This document shows, in pieces, positions 32,081 through 43,454 of a stretch of 64,000 bases of DNA. The notes under the pieces are model-generated. The model was not told where the DNA came from. It did not search any database and saw only the letters and a list, made by a program, of their open reading frames with translations. The stretch covers positions 16,742,501-16,806,500 of the forward strand of contig NC_084922.1 in the NCBI RefSeq assembly GCF_958298935.1. Reading direction: 5' to 3'. How positions within the stretch are numbered: the first letter of the stretch is position 1; every line of letters begins with the position of its first letter. The stretch is from Phragmites australis. Its lineage: Eukaryota; Streptophyta; Magnoliopsida; Poales; Poaceae. The translations under genes were made by a program, and so were the position numbers.

Positions 32081-34666
32081 TGAGCTACCTCACCATTTCC
32101 TCCACCTCGCTCCATGAAAGCCGAAGGTCGAAGGAGAAGGTTGCCCATGAGTCCCCCGTGTTGTCCCTGAGCTCATCCCTAAGCATCCCCCTCGTCGGAG
32201 CAAGCCCCAAGGCTTTCTTCCACCTCTAGGCTGCTCGGAGAACCCCAAAGTCGATCTCTACATCAGAGCTTCCCCGGAGCTGGCCAACCCTCAAGAAAGC
32301 TTTCCCACACCAAGGTTAAGCTCCCCAACTCTGGTTCCCCTCTTTTCCCCACTCTCCATAGCCATAGGATCAAGCTCCATCTAGCCATGGATGTCGATCC
32401 AAGGAGTCCAAGCTTTTGGCTCCGTGAATGTCTCTCAAACTACCTAAAATGGATACCCCTAGTTACATAGAGCATTTAAGTGCTGGCTTTGGCCAAAGGC
32501 TTCGCCGGAATAGTCTCTGGCGAGCTCGCCAAGTGCCACCGGCCGACCACAGTGGTTTGACCGCATCTCGTAGCGGTATGACCGCCGTTCCATGAGTCAG
32601 ACAACCCTTTTCCATGGTCCGGACGCCACTCCCAACAGTCTAACCGTCATCAACTCAGACATACCATTTTATTGCAGTTTACTATTTGGTTGATACTTGT
32701 AAAATTCATAATAAATTATTTATAGATCCAAAAATTATGAAACAAATTTTGTTGATTTCATAATAAATTCATCTTAACCTATGAAAAATATCTACAGTCA
32801 TGAAATAATTAATTAATGTTCTGTGATAAATTAATAATGTTAAAGATTCACTATTTCACCATTAATTCATTACAAGTATTTCTAGTCTTCTTATGATATG
32901 TTCTAACAAGGAATTTTTTTTCATGATATGCATCTTGCTCATGATCATGCATCATGAAGTTTACTTCATGGAATTTTATCATACTTATTGCGATGCTTTT
33001 TTCTCTTTTAGTGATCGACGAACCGGAGAGTGACAGGTTTTCTTGAGAAGATTTTGTGGTTTATCTTGAATTGAAGTTGAGCACAAAGGCAAGCATATAT
33101 CATATTTCTCCCATATTTTGGTAAATTATTGGTCAATCTGTTAGATATTGCTATGTTTCATATATGCATGTTTAGCTAGTTGATGTCAGGAATCGGGTAG
33201 AACCTATATTGTTGCATATACCCATATCTTGTTATTGTTGATCCCAATCCTTGTAACCTGGGGATAACCATGTGAATGTCTAACTTACAATTTATCTTAA
33301 ATGCTCAGCAATGCATAGGTCACCGGAAGAAGTCAAGCGGTGGAACGTTCCATCGTTTGTGAGCTATAGGCTTAATTACGTTCACGATGATAATGATGTT
33401 GGGATGAAGAGTTGGTGAGAATGAGACGAGGTATGGGTAGTACCAGGGGTAGGTTAGGAGAGAAACCCCAGATGCCATAGACTGCTTGCATCGTTTAAGC
33501 ACCGTTCGTTGATGCTGTTGACTTAAGCACCTCTCCGTACTACCACATATACGAATAGGGTACAAATGAGCCAAGTATCATAAGTCACTGCATTCATTTG
33601 ACTCATGCACTCGGGATGTGAGCGAGAGGGCTTGTAGAGGCACCTGAGATTGCTCAGGGAGTAGACCTAGGTGGCCTTCGCATACTCGGGCATGGGAACA
33701 AAGGTCCAGGGTGGGTACGTCAATGGTTGTCATGTGAATCATCATTTGCAACCGACGGGTTGTATGGAGGGTGGTCTCATGATGTATGGGTAAAGATGTA
33801 CTCCCCTACAGGCTGTCAAATCAATTCAAATTACCGCACTCTCGGTTATGAGCAAGCTTAATGTTCATAGACATCACCGTAGAGTCTCGTTTGGTATTGG
33901 TGGTGTGGAGGTTATGTGGGATGAGATGAGACAGTTATGTTCTATGTTGAGATAATCATATTCACCTGTTGTATAAGGTTATGTTCTTATGGTCATGATA
34001 GGATAACTTAAGTGGTTAGGTTATGTAGGTGCTCCCATGTCTATGTAGATAAATTTCTTTCGCATAATCCAGGTTAACCCTGTGGCCCTTTGCTTGCTAA
34101 TTCATCCAAATGCATTATCCTTGGAGTCGAGGACATATATACCTATATCTGTAAGTCTTGCGAGTACCTTCGTACTCACCGTGCTTTGTTGATTATTTTG
34201 CAGGTGAAGTTAGGTACCGACTACTTGTACCCCACCGAGAGCGGTGTGGTGATGGGTAGTCACTATACTACTACTAACCCTGGTCAGTTGCCTTGTGGGC
34301 AAATGGCACCACCAGTCTTCGTTTTTTAGATGTTTATTCTGCTGCAATTTATGTATATTTACGCTAGATAATACCTTGTCATCTGTTTAATTTATCAACT
34401 ATCATTTGAACTCTTGTTTAATGGTGATGTTGTGATGTACATGTTGGTAGAGATATATGTTGGATAACAACTCTTCTGGGAATTATCCAAATACACATAT
34501 CGGGACTGACAGGATTGGTATCGGGTTAATCATTAGTGGTTACGATTGTTGTGATGAGATGTGGATTAGCACATGGCGCATCGAGAGACGGGTGTGTGCT
34601 AGCTCTCATCTTATTAAATGATCGCCCTAATGATTAATTCAAATACAATTTGGATAGGTCCTCACA
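31631..34666 (+). mobile_element. 3,036-bp solo LTR, Tekay/Del-like gypsy
   Basis: It starts TGTCACAGCCTAAAAACC and ends GGTCCTCACA, with the perfect 5-bp duplication CGTAT on both sides (31626-31630, 34667-34671). Removing it rejoins the X LTR exactly. No primer site, gene or second LTR is present, so it is a solo LTR left by LTR-LTR recombination. A very long LTR beginning TGTCACAGCC is typical of Tekay/Del chromoviruses (family assignment is inference). The strand is not established; plus is assumed. It contains a (GA)n microsatellite. Confidence 0.88.
32013..32078 (+). repeat. (GA)n microsatellite
   Basis: About 33 uninterrupted GA units inside the solo LTR. Confidence 0.95.
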
Positions 34667-34671
34667 CGTAT

Positions 34672-35172
34672 GCCAAAACATAGAGATTTATACAGTTTCA
34701 GGCCTCTCAAAGGATAATAGTGATACGCCCTGTTGTCTTGTATTGATCTTTGAGACAGATTACAAGGGGGTCATTGCTAGCCTACATGGATCTAAACCTA
34801 GTCGATGGCTCCTTGCGTGTAGTCTCGATGAGATATTGATGTAAACCATGAGTACAGAAGGCTTAGGGGCTCGAGGCTTCTGTATGCTTCGGCAATGGGT
34901 CTTGTGTCTCTCCTGCAGGCTCCCCTGGTTTCGTATATATATGAGGGTTGCCATGTAGCTTCTGGACTCCTTTCAAAGTAGGATTCGATCATCCTTAAAC
35001 TTAGGGTTAAACTTTCTCGTTTAAGGGATATTCTGGAACATGCAGGCAGTTTCCATACATCCAGGGACTCCTTTCCCGAATACAGTCGTATGCTCCAAAC
35101 AACTTAGAAACCCTAGGGATTCATATACGTATAGAATAGTCGTGTACGATAATTTTATATTACTCATCATCA
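34672..35172 (-). repeat. Element X 5' LTR, second part
   Basis: It resumes the LTR with GCCAAAACATAGAGATTTATA and ends at ACTCATCATCA. The element duplication TTTAT follows at 35173-35177. Confidence 0.85.
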
Positions 35173-35177
35173 TTTAT

Positions 35178-35258
35178 GTATTCTTAATGTGTCACTGCCA
35201 TGTATTCTATATATTACCCCTTTAAGGTTATTATTCACAACAATTGTTATTCATAACA
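35178..35258 (+). repeat. Element V 5' LTR, second part
   Basis: It continues V after X and ends TTATTCATAACA like the V 3' LTR at 43454. Confidence 0.55.
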
Positions 35259-35272
35259 TGCTATCCGAGCAC
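35259..35272 (+). promoter_or_regulatory. Decayed primer-binding site of element V
   Basis: TGCTATCCGAGCAC follows the LTR end directly and matches the initiator-Met-tRNA primer consensus TGGTATCAGAGC with two mismatches. Confidence 0.55.
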
Positions 35273-35318
35273 AACCTAAGTTTTTTCGTCCTAGGCACTG
35301 CCTTTCATCTTTCACAAT

Positions 35319-36912
35319 TTTAGGGATCGGTGACGTCCTAAGAGGGGTGGGGGGTGAATTAGGACACTTAAAACCTAATTGACTCCAAAATCTTCAAACA
35401 TAAACCTATATCAAATTCTATCTAAATGTGCTCTAGGTTTATCTAGTGTATCTACTCTACCGCTCAAAAGAGTTTTGCAACCTATAGCCAATCCTAGCAA
35501 ACTACTCTAGGAAGATAAATGCGCAAAGGTATACTGCAAGTATGTAAATGCGAAAACGTAAATAAGGTAGAGAGAGCAAACTCGGTAACAATGGATTTTT
35601 ATCTTGTGGTATCGATGACATAAACGTCACCCCTAGTCCACGTTGGAGCTCCACAATGGATATGCTACCGGTCGGCACCCGGTCATGACTCTTGAGTCAC
35701 CAAGCCACCAAGGCAAAGCCTCAAGCCGGATGAGCCACCAAGCCACTAATGCAATGTCTCACTGCTAGCCTCTCTTTCGGTCACTTGCCAATATGATCAC
35801 ATTGGAGCTTGAGCCACAAAGGCGAGAGTTCCCTTATCCCGGCACAATCGCCTTGCCTCCGCTCCACACCAAGTCGGAGGGTCAACAAGCTTGCCGGCGA
35901 GTAACCAAGACTCCAAGGTGCCGGTGTACCTCTTGGTACAAGTTAGGATCACTTCTTGATCCTCTTTGAAAGTGGCAGCACCTAGCTACAACTCTCTCTA
36001 GGCCTATAAGAGCTAATCACTCTCTAATCTTATGCTTAATCGCCTTGGATTATCACTTTAAATATTTTGGTGGCTTGGATATCTTCTCAAGTATCTATGA
36101 GGTTCCCTGAACTCCAGCAGCATACCACACCTTAAAATGACTGAGTGGAGGAGTATTTATAGCCTCAAACCCGCCAATTAGCCGTTGCCCCAACGGCTCA
36201 GAAAAACCGTGAACACTGAATGATCCGGTGACAACAATAGTATTAACACCGAATCATCCGATGAGTATAGCAGAAGAAACTAGCTATTGGAACCCACTCA
36301 GACTTATCTGTGAACACTGGATTATCCTATGATGGCTCACTGAACACCAGATACATGTACCGGATGATCCTACGTGCATATGTTCATTTTTGGAGCCCTC
36401 TGCAAATAATAGTTCGATGTGTTCATTTTATGAACACCGGATCATCCGCTAAGGCATTAGACTCAACTTCAAACTTTCTGTGAACACCAGAATGTTTGTC
36501 TTTGTGAGCATCAGACTATCCGGTGTAGCACCGAACTATTTTGTTGTGAGCACCGGATTATCCGGTGAGACAAATTTCAACAGAACAACATTATGTATTT
36601 TGGGTATAATTTTTCGCTCCAGACTCCGATTTTGATGATCTTGGGCTCTATGGAAAGCTTGTGAAGTTCTCTATATGATTATATAGAAATCTATCCCATT
36701 TGATCACATAAAAATTCATGGAACAAGCCCAATTCATTTCTTTCTTTGTCCCAGCTGCGGTGGCTTCTTCATGTATTGCATCTATGAGACCTACTAAGTT
36801 ATATACTTGACAAACATATTAGTCTCATTAACTATATTGTCATTAATCACCAAAATCACATACATGCCCTAAGATGTTTTGCTACAATCTCCGTAAGGAC
36901 TTGTTTGCTACA
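35319..36912 (-). repeat. Element W 3' LTR
   Basis: Colinear with 40137-41646 (for example CAAGCTTGCCGGCGAGT and TAGCCGTTGCCCC). It contains degenerate CACCGGAT(C/T)ATCCGGTG palindromes at 36220-36570. Confidence 0.88.
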
Positions 36913-38182
36913 ATCTCCCTCTTTTTGGTGATTGATGACAACACAACCAAAGCAAGAGGCAAATAAAAAATGATACCAATTGTAAATGGCCAAAGGCCTT
37001 ACCTGTTTTCTTTGATGCATGTTCTTACATTCAATTTGTCCCCTCTTGTGGCTACAATGGAGATAATTATCCCCTTTCTCCATCACCACTATCTTCCTTG
37101 ATCGACCCATGCAAGAGCTACAATTCTCCCCCTTTGTCAACCATTATGCCTCATTGCTTTGGTCATCAAAATTCTCCCTTTTATAAAAAATTTCAAAAAG
37201 GGCTACAAACACATGTTGAACTCAAGGAAAAACATTAGAGCACACATGAGATATCTTCATGAACCATGATCCAATAAATTGATACCAATTGTAGGAATGC
37301 ATATCAACTATGCAATAGATATGAGCAATATGTATCATTTGAAGAGAAAACACATGGATCACAATTCATGAAAAAAATCACATAATATAGTCTAAACTCC
37401 TCATATATGTGTGCATATATGTGATGAGAGTGAAGCATATGCACAATTGGACAATTATGAAGAGATATGAAGTTTAAGCTATATTATGCATGGAGATAGC
37501 TTAAATGTTTAAATGAGTTGACAAGGATACTAATTAGAGCTTTTAAGCATTGCATACCTCCGGGGACCTTATATATTACTTCATGAGACTACAAAAGATA
37601 TCACTTGCAACACATGTTAGTCTCAAAATCACAACTCATAGGATATACCCTCCTAAATGTGTGCATACAAGTGTTGAATACTTATGAGAGACATGCACTT
37701 GTCATTGACAACAATGGGGCATTTATCCTATAGATTGGACTCATGGTACACAAAGAATATCACTTGTTGAAAAATGCCATGAAAAGAGCCTACATCTAAT
37801 AAACCATGTAGGTTACTTTTGGTTTAGAAAGAAAACACAAGCAACCTACCATATGTAAAACCTACACTAGGCATTGCAATAAATTGAAATATGCATATGT
37901 AATCCTAGACAAGGTAAAATGCTAGATGCAAAATAAAATACATGAACATAAATCTAGCTATCATTACCTCTTTTATCTTTAGATGGGTGATGTTGGGTAT
38001 ATGATGATCATGGTCTTTATCAATACGCCCAAACTTTGTATACTTGGCTTCTTTGCTTGAACTTTCACTTATTCTTGTGAGCCAAGTCTCTAACTCCCCT
38101 GAGCCAACCCATGGACTACAAGTTTTCTTTGGAACCTAAACCGATTGGGGCCTTTCATGTTGGTGATGACTTCCTTGGACAC
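36913..38182 (-). other. Element W 3' untranslated region with several purine tracts
   Basis: The complement has GGGGGAGAATTG-type tracts near 37125-37135 and AAAAGGGAGAATT near 37175, then a 1-kb AT-rich stretch without a reading frame. No pol or envelope-like gene was found. Confidence 0.6.
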
Positions 38183-38455
38183 TCAAATAGGTTGGTTCCA
38201 CCCACAATCCGTTGTCTCAACCTTGTGTGCAACCACCTTGCCATTGTTCTTCTTCTTGATCTTGTAGTGGTTGCTCTTATTCTTAATCTTGTAATTGGGT
38301 TTGGTGTAGAGATTGGAGGTCTTATTAGAGAGGTTCATTACTTTCTTCTTCTTCTTGGTCTCCTTCTTGGCTTGCTTGCATTGGAAGGACTTGTGGCCTT
38401 CTTGATGGCACTTGAAGCATGTCACGGTGGACTCCTCCGCAAGCTTGTTCACCAT
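38183..38455 (-). pseudogene. Element W gag zinc-knuckle segment
   Basis: A 90-codon frame carries a CCHC knuckle, TCFKCHQEGHKSFQCKQ, followed by a Lys-rich stretch. This RNA-binding end of Gag fits the gag remnant at 39126-39850 upstream on the same strand. The sequence between (38456-39125) has coiled-coil-like coding remnants with stops. Confidence 0.75.
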
Positions 38456-39125
38456 AGTTGCACGGTTATCTTGAGGAGGTTAGACATGATTCTTGCACTT
38501 TAATCTTGCCAAGTCCTTCTTGAGCTTCTACACTTCTTGTTTGAGCTTGTCATTTTCTTGTGCAATGAGATCATCACATGTTTCTACAACAACATTCTTA
38601 GCACATATTTCATTTCAAAGGGGTTAGCTAGATAGATCAATCAAATCATAATAAGAAGTGCAAGCATCTACCTTAGGATTAAAATTAAAAATACAGGTAG
38701 ATTGCTTCAAAGGGACCTTAGTTTGAAATTCAATACCCTCAAATTTTATCTTAAGTTTTTCATGCTCATTGTTTAGCAATTCTAATTTTCTAACTAATTA
38801 TTTATAATTAGAAACAAAAGTAGAATGAATGTCAAGGGTATTGAATTTCATTAGTTCTTTAGCTTGTTTCTTTAAGACCCTTTGTTATTCATTGATCAAA
38901 TCAAGAAGTTCTTGTTGAGAGGGGGAATTCTCACTGGATTCATCATCACTTACATCGCTTTCCATACCTTTGGCTATAAGACACTTGTGTGATGAGGACT
39001 TTACGTGATGACGACCTTAAGGAAGAGCTTCTCTTGTAGGAGTGGGTGTCGAAGCTCTCATCACTTGAGCTTGAATCTTTATCTTCACTCACCCATCATC
39101 CTATGCTTGCAAATACTTTACCTCT

Positions 39126-39900
39126 TCACCTTGTCTCCCTCTTGCTCTTGGTCTTCTTCTCATTCTTGATGTGATCAATTATTTTGACCAAGTCTTCCAT
39201 GAAGATTTGGTGATCAATCTTAGCATTGATCTTCTTAATGTTCTTCTCCACTTGAGAGATGAGTTTGGCGACTTCGGGATCCATCTCTTCATCGCTTGAG
39301 GTGCTTTGCTCATCTTCATCGCTATCTTCATCTTCATCATCTTCACTTGAGATTGACTCTTGCTCTTGCTTCCTTATCTTCGCCTTCATGTGTGGGCATG
39401 GTACTTGCTTGCTTGTGAGAGTAAGGTTCTTGGCATCGGATGAGGAAGAGGATTCCATCCCCATGTTTATGATCATCTCATGGGCGGTGATCTTTCCGAG
39501 CACTTAACTTGGAGTTATCTTATTGATGTCGTTGTTGTCGTAGATGATGGAGACAATCAACTTGTACTTTGGAAGAAGAGCTTGAAGTATTTTTCTCATC
39601 ACTTGATTATCTTCAATTTTTGTCAAACCTAACCCATTAATCTCATTGACAAGAATATTCAAACATGAGTACATGTCATTAGCATTTTCATGGGGTAGCT
39701 TAGTAACTAGCACATGATATTTCTCATTGCGCACATTCTTTGTGCCTTCATGAATTTCAATGAGACTAGCCTAAATATTATGTGCATTGGTGAGAGAATA
39801 AACACGATTAAATACATCAACATTTAAAGATGATAAAAGAATACTCTTCACCAATGCATCTAATTGCCTCGCCTTGTTGGTGATGCGTTGCCTCGTCCCT
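39126..39900 (-). pseudogene. Element W gag core (UBN2-type)
   Basis: Frames 39734-39504 and 39503-39126, separated by one stop, plus weaker upstream coding to about 39900. They carry a UBN2-type copia Gag core: VTKLPHENANDMYSCLNILV, NEINGLG, VMRKILQALLPKY and ITAHEM. An acidic stretch follows (EDDEDEDSDEDEQ). This matches the arrangement of the Sirevirus S gag, but with several stops. Confidence 0.75.
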
Positions 39901-40121
39901 TCCTCAATGACTCTCCAAATATCTAGACCCTGGCTTGCAAATAACAAGATATTATAATTTTATAACGAAAAGATTTATGCCATCAAAAAGTGGAGCACTA
40001 TGGGTATCCATCCCAACACCGGACGTCACAACTCACTAGACGGTAAAACCTAACCGATCAAAATGAGACGGGGTCTCAAATGCTACTTGAATGACGTGTC
40101 CTTGTGAAAGGTGTGAGCCTC

Positions 40122-40136
40122 GGCTTTGATACCACT
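40122..40136 (-). promoter_or_regulatory. Primer-binding site of element W
   Basis: The complement reads AGTGGTATCAAAGCC, next to the 5' LTR. It contains the initiator-Met-tRNA primer motif TGGTATCAAAGC. Confidence 0.85.
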
Positions 40137-41646
40137 TGTAGGGATCGGTGATGTCCTAAAAGGAGGGGAATTAGGGCACATAAAACCTAATTGGCTTTAA
40201 AATCTTCACAAGATAAACCTATATCAAATAATATCTAAATGTGCTCTAGGTTTATCTAGTGTGTCTACTCTACTACTCAAAAGAGTTTTACAACCTATAG
40301 CTAGTCCTAGCAAACTACTCTAGAAAGATAAATGCACAAAGGTAGATTGCAAGTATGTAAATGCAGAAATGTAAATAAGGTCGAGAGAGCAAACTTAGCA
40401 TAAGGGATGTTTATCTCGTTTTATCGATGGCATAAACACCACCCCTAATCCATGTTGAAGCTCCACCAAGGATATGCTCCCGATCGACACCCGGTCATGA
40501 TTGAGTCACCAAACTACCAAGGCAAAGCCTCAAGCCGAATGAGCCACCAAGCCATCAATGCAATGTTTCACTGCTAGCCTCTCTTTTGATCACTTGCCAA
40601 TGTGATCACATTGGAGCTTGAACCACAAAGGCAAGAGTTCCCGTATCCTGGCATAATCGTCTTGCCTCCGCTCCACACCAAGTCGAAGGGTCAACAAGCT
40701 TGCCGGCGAGTCACCAAGACTTCAAGGTGCCAGCGTATCTCTTGGTACAAGTTAGGATCACTTCTTGATCCTCTCTGAAAGTTGCTGCACCTAGCTACAA
40801 CTCTTTTTAGGCCTATAAGAGCTAATCACTCTCTAATCTTATGCTTAATCGCCTTGGATTATCACTTTAAACACTTTGGTGGCTTGGATGTCTTCTCAAG
40901 TGTCTATGAGGTTCCATGAACTCCAGCAGCATGCCACACTTTCAAATGACTGAGTGGATGGTTATTTATAGTCTCAAACCCACTAATTAGCCGTTGCCCC
41001 GACGGCTCAGAAAAACTGTGAACACCGGAGAGTATAGCAGAAGAAACTAGCCGTTGGAACCCACTCAGACTCATATGTGAACACCGGATTATCCTGTGAT
41101 GACTCACTAAACACCGGACACATGCACTCGATCATCCTATGCGCATATGTTTATTTTGGAGCCCTATGTAAATAATAGTCTGGTATGTTCATTTTGTGAA
41201 CACTGGATCATTCAGTGAGGCATTAGACTTAAGTCCAAACTTTCTATGAACACCGGACTATTTTTTTGTGAGCACCTGACTATCCGGTGTAGCTCCAGAC
41301 TATTTTTGTTGTGAGCACCGGATTATCCAGCGAGACAAATTTCAGCAGAACAACATTATGTATTTTGAGCATAACTTGTCGCTCCGAACTCCGATTTTGA
41401 TGATCTTGGGCTCTATGGAGAGCTTGTGAAGAGCTCTACATTATTATATAGAAATTCATCCTATTTGATCATATCAAATTTATCTCGGTTGTGATGGCTT
41501 CTTCATGTATTGCATCTATGAGATCTACTAAGGTATATATTTAACAAATATGTTAGTCTCATTGACTATATTATTATTAATCACTAAAATCACATACATG
41601 GCCTAAGATGTTCCGCTACGATCTCCCTAAAGGCATGTTTGCTACA
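40137..41646 (-). repeat. Element W 5' LTR
   Basis: TGTAGGGATCGGTGATG ... GTTTGCTACA, aligning with the 3' LTR at 35319-36912. Confidence 0.88.
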
Positions 41647-43304
41647 ACAGTCGTTGCCACTGGGAGGATCAATTTTTCCTGTCAAGGGTGGTAAATTGAA
41701 GGTTGGTCTTCTTTGTTGCTTGTGGTGCAGCTCGTCTGCCCTTTTTGTTGCTGCATTTTGTTATGAGCGGCAGGCACGACTCGTCTTGATCGAGTTGTTG
41801 TGCCGCTGCCAAGTCGTTGTATCATTTTGGTGGCACCATCTCAGCCCTTTGCCAATTTGGCCTCTGATTTGGCTCCGTCCATGTCAAGTCATCGTTTGAA
41901 GGCCTCGTTGTCATCTATGCTACTGAGCTAGTCTTGCTCTTGCTACACCCTATTAGGACTCCTTACAGGAAGGGATGCAAGTTCTATATTTTTTTAGATC
42001 ATTGGATCGATCTAAAACTCACTTAATTAAACTAAAGATTCATTTTTACCTACTTAACTTAAGAAAAATATAAAGTAAGTAGTGTCCCACAACTATCCAT
42101 TGGGTATCTACTTGCATCTCTATCCGCCGACGTCGCTCCTTGCCAAATCCTGATCTAGCCTCACTCATAGTGGGAAGGGATAGGTCGCATCACCGGCTAG
42201 AAGCCATGCCCATGTGCCTTTGGATCCATACAGCTTCTCAATCATAGCTGCTAATCTTTCGTCTGTCATCTTCTATGAAGCCCATCTACATCTCGTAGTC
42301 ATCCTTGTTTTGGTTATGTGATGTATTGTTGTAGGCCTGGCACCAGACATGGTTTTGTGCCCTTAAGGGCACGTGCACCTATGCATTGCACTGTTAATTC
42401 TGCTGTGAGATCCATGTAGATCAAGAATCTGTTAGAGAATCTTTGTTTTTGTCCTTCTCTACATGAATTTCAGAGCAGATTTGAAAGTGCAGAGCATAGG
42501 GGCACGAGCCCTTAAGGGCATTTTTTACTTTGCCGTGTGGCACCTTGTTGGCCCTCGTCCTTTTCATATTCGAGATGTTGCATAGCCTATGCCACTACTT
42601 GGGGTCCTACTAGTGTGCCTCCTACATGAGCTAATCCGCTAATGATGTCTGCTGCTAGCTTCCTTCGTAATCTTTTCCTTTGCTTCCCTTGCATCTATGT
42701 CCACCCAAATCCCCTGCAATGCTGATTTCATCCATGCCATGCGACTGTACGAGTCCACAAATTCCTCGTCAATCAATCGATTGCTTATTTTCTCGTGGGG
42801 TTGGCCATCCTTTTGGCTAATCTCTTATAGTCGTTACCAATTTGACTGTGCTGTCTTGGTCATCTAATAGCTCTTTTTGTTGCTTGTAGTTTTTGTCATG
42901 TCAATTTGTGCGGCTTTGGCCCATCCAGATTTGTGAGGTATTTGACCTGTCTGGATTCCAACGTGCTACTCTTTGTCGTTTTTTCTTGCGATTCATGATC
43001 AAGTGCATTACTTTGTCATTATCATCATGACTTTTCTCTGGTGCTCCTCTTGGTACCGCCTCGGCTTGATTCAACATGTTGCTCTTCGTGTGCCATATGT
43101 ATCCTCTTTATAGTGCTTGCCTTTGTCTTGGCACTTTTGTGCTTTAATGGGCTTTTGCATGGCCTTGGGTGGAAGGAGACACTTCACCAAAACTGTATGC
43201 TATGATGATGACATCGAGAGTTGTTTCCTAGATGTATTAGTTTTATGTTGTATTTAAGTTTAGTACTTAGTGTCAACTCTTTCAATTACAATCTTGCATT
43301 TTTT
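41647..43304 (+). other. Element V internal region, no gene recognised
   Basis: This is 1.66 kb between W and the V polypurine tract. It has only short frames (the longest is 86 codons at 41639-41899, Cys/Trp-rich and unconvincing) and no gag or pol motif. Two near copies of a GCCCTTAAGGGCACG word occur at 42360 and 42510. It behaves like the non-coding interior of a large non-autonomous LTR element. Confidence 0.5.
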
Positions 43305-43320
43305 AGAGGGGGGAGGGGGG
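43305..43320 (+). promoter_or_regulatory. Polypurine tract of element V
   Basis: AGAGGGGGGAGGGGGG lies immediately before the TG of the 3' LTR. Confidence 0.65.
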
Positions 43321-43454
43321 TGTTGGTGTTAGGGAGTATAGAGTTCTTTATTGCTCCGCACTAGAGTTATTTTCCTATTTTTAGTATCTCTTATCTACTT
43401 AATATATTGTCTTATTTGGGATATTTTTTTCCACTGCAAGTGTTATTCATAACA
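43321..43454 (+). repeat. Element V 3' LTR
   Basis: 134 bp, TGTTGGTGTTAGGG ... TTATTCATAACA. It shares both ends and several inner words with the split 5' LTR. Confidence 0.55.

Larger units (their letters stand above)
15358..35172 (-). mobile_element. Element X: Ty3/gypsy (Tat-like) element, internally deleted, minus strand
   Basis: The left LTR is 15358-16266 plus 28444-28673, the right LTR 31555-31630 plus 34672-35172, each interrupted by a younger element. The outer target duplication TTTAT (15353-15357/35173-35177) is perfect. Read on the minus strand, the right LTR is followed by the primer site GCTGGCGCCGTCTGGG (31539-31554), a common gypsy type. A G-rich purine tract (about 28674-28682) precedes the left LTR. 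The internal region is only 2.9 kb and keeps the gag start, RNase H and integrase pieces. RT is not visible, so it is non-autonomous. Confidence 0.85.
35319..41646 (-). mobile_element. Element W: gag-only Sirevirus-like copia element, minus strand
   Basis: LTRs at 35319-36912 and 40137-41646 start (T)TTAGGGATCGG/TGTAGGGATCGG and end TTTGCTACA. The near-matching flanks ACAAT (35314-35318) and ACAGT (41647-41651) are the likely target duplication. Primer site: the complement of 40122-40136 reads AGTGGTATCAAAGCC. The purine tract next to the 3' LTR (complement of 36913-36930) is CACCAAAAAGAGGGAGAT, a Sirevirus-type tract. The 3.2-kb internal region has gag remnants but no pol, so it depended on another element. 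Its LTRs carry ACCGGATTATCCGGTG-like palindromes, in the style of Sirevirus S. Confidence 0.85.
15281..43454 (+). mobile_element. Element V: copia-like retrotransposon with short LTRs (outermost host of the nest)
   Basis: A 5' LTR is split into 15281-15357 and 35178-35258 by element X. At 35259-35272 TGCTATCCGAGCAC follows, a decayed initiator-Met-tRNA primer site (consensus TGGTATCAGAGC). A G-rich polypurine tract at 43305-43320 precedes the 3' LTR at 43321-43454. Both LTRs start TGTTGG, share GAGTATAGAGT and TTTTCCTATT, and end TTATTCATAACA. The internal part (about 1.7 kb once W is removed) shows no pol gene, so it is a non-autonomous element. The LTRs are quite diverged and flanking duplications do not match, so it is old. 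Confidence 0.55.

Noticed and set aside
38111..38503. 130-codon Leu-rich plus-strand frame
   Set aside because: It is the complement of the W gag zinc-knuckle frame (Lys-rich on the other strand) and has no motif of its own.
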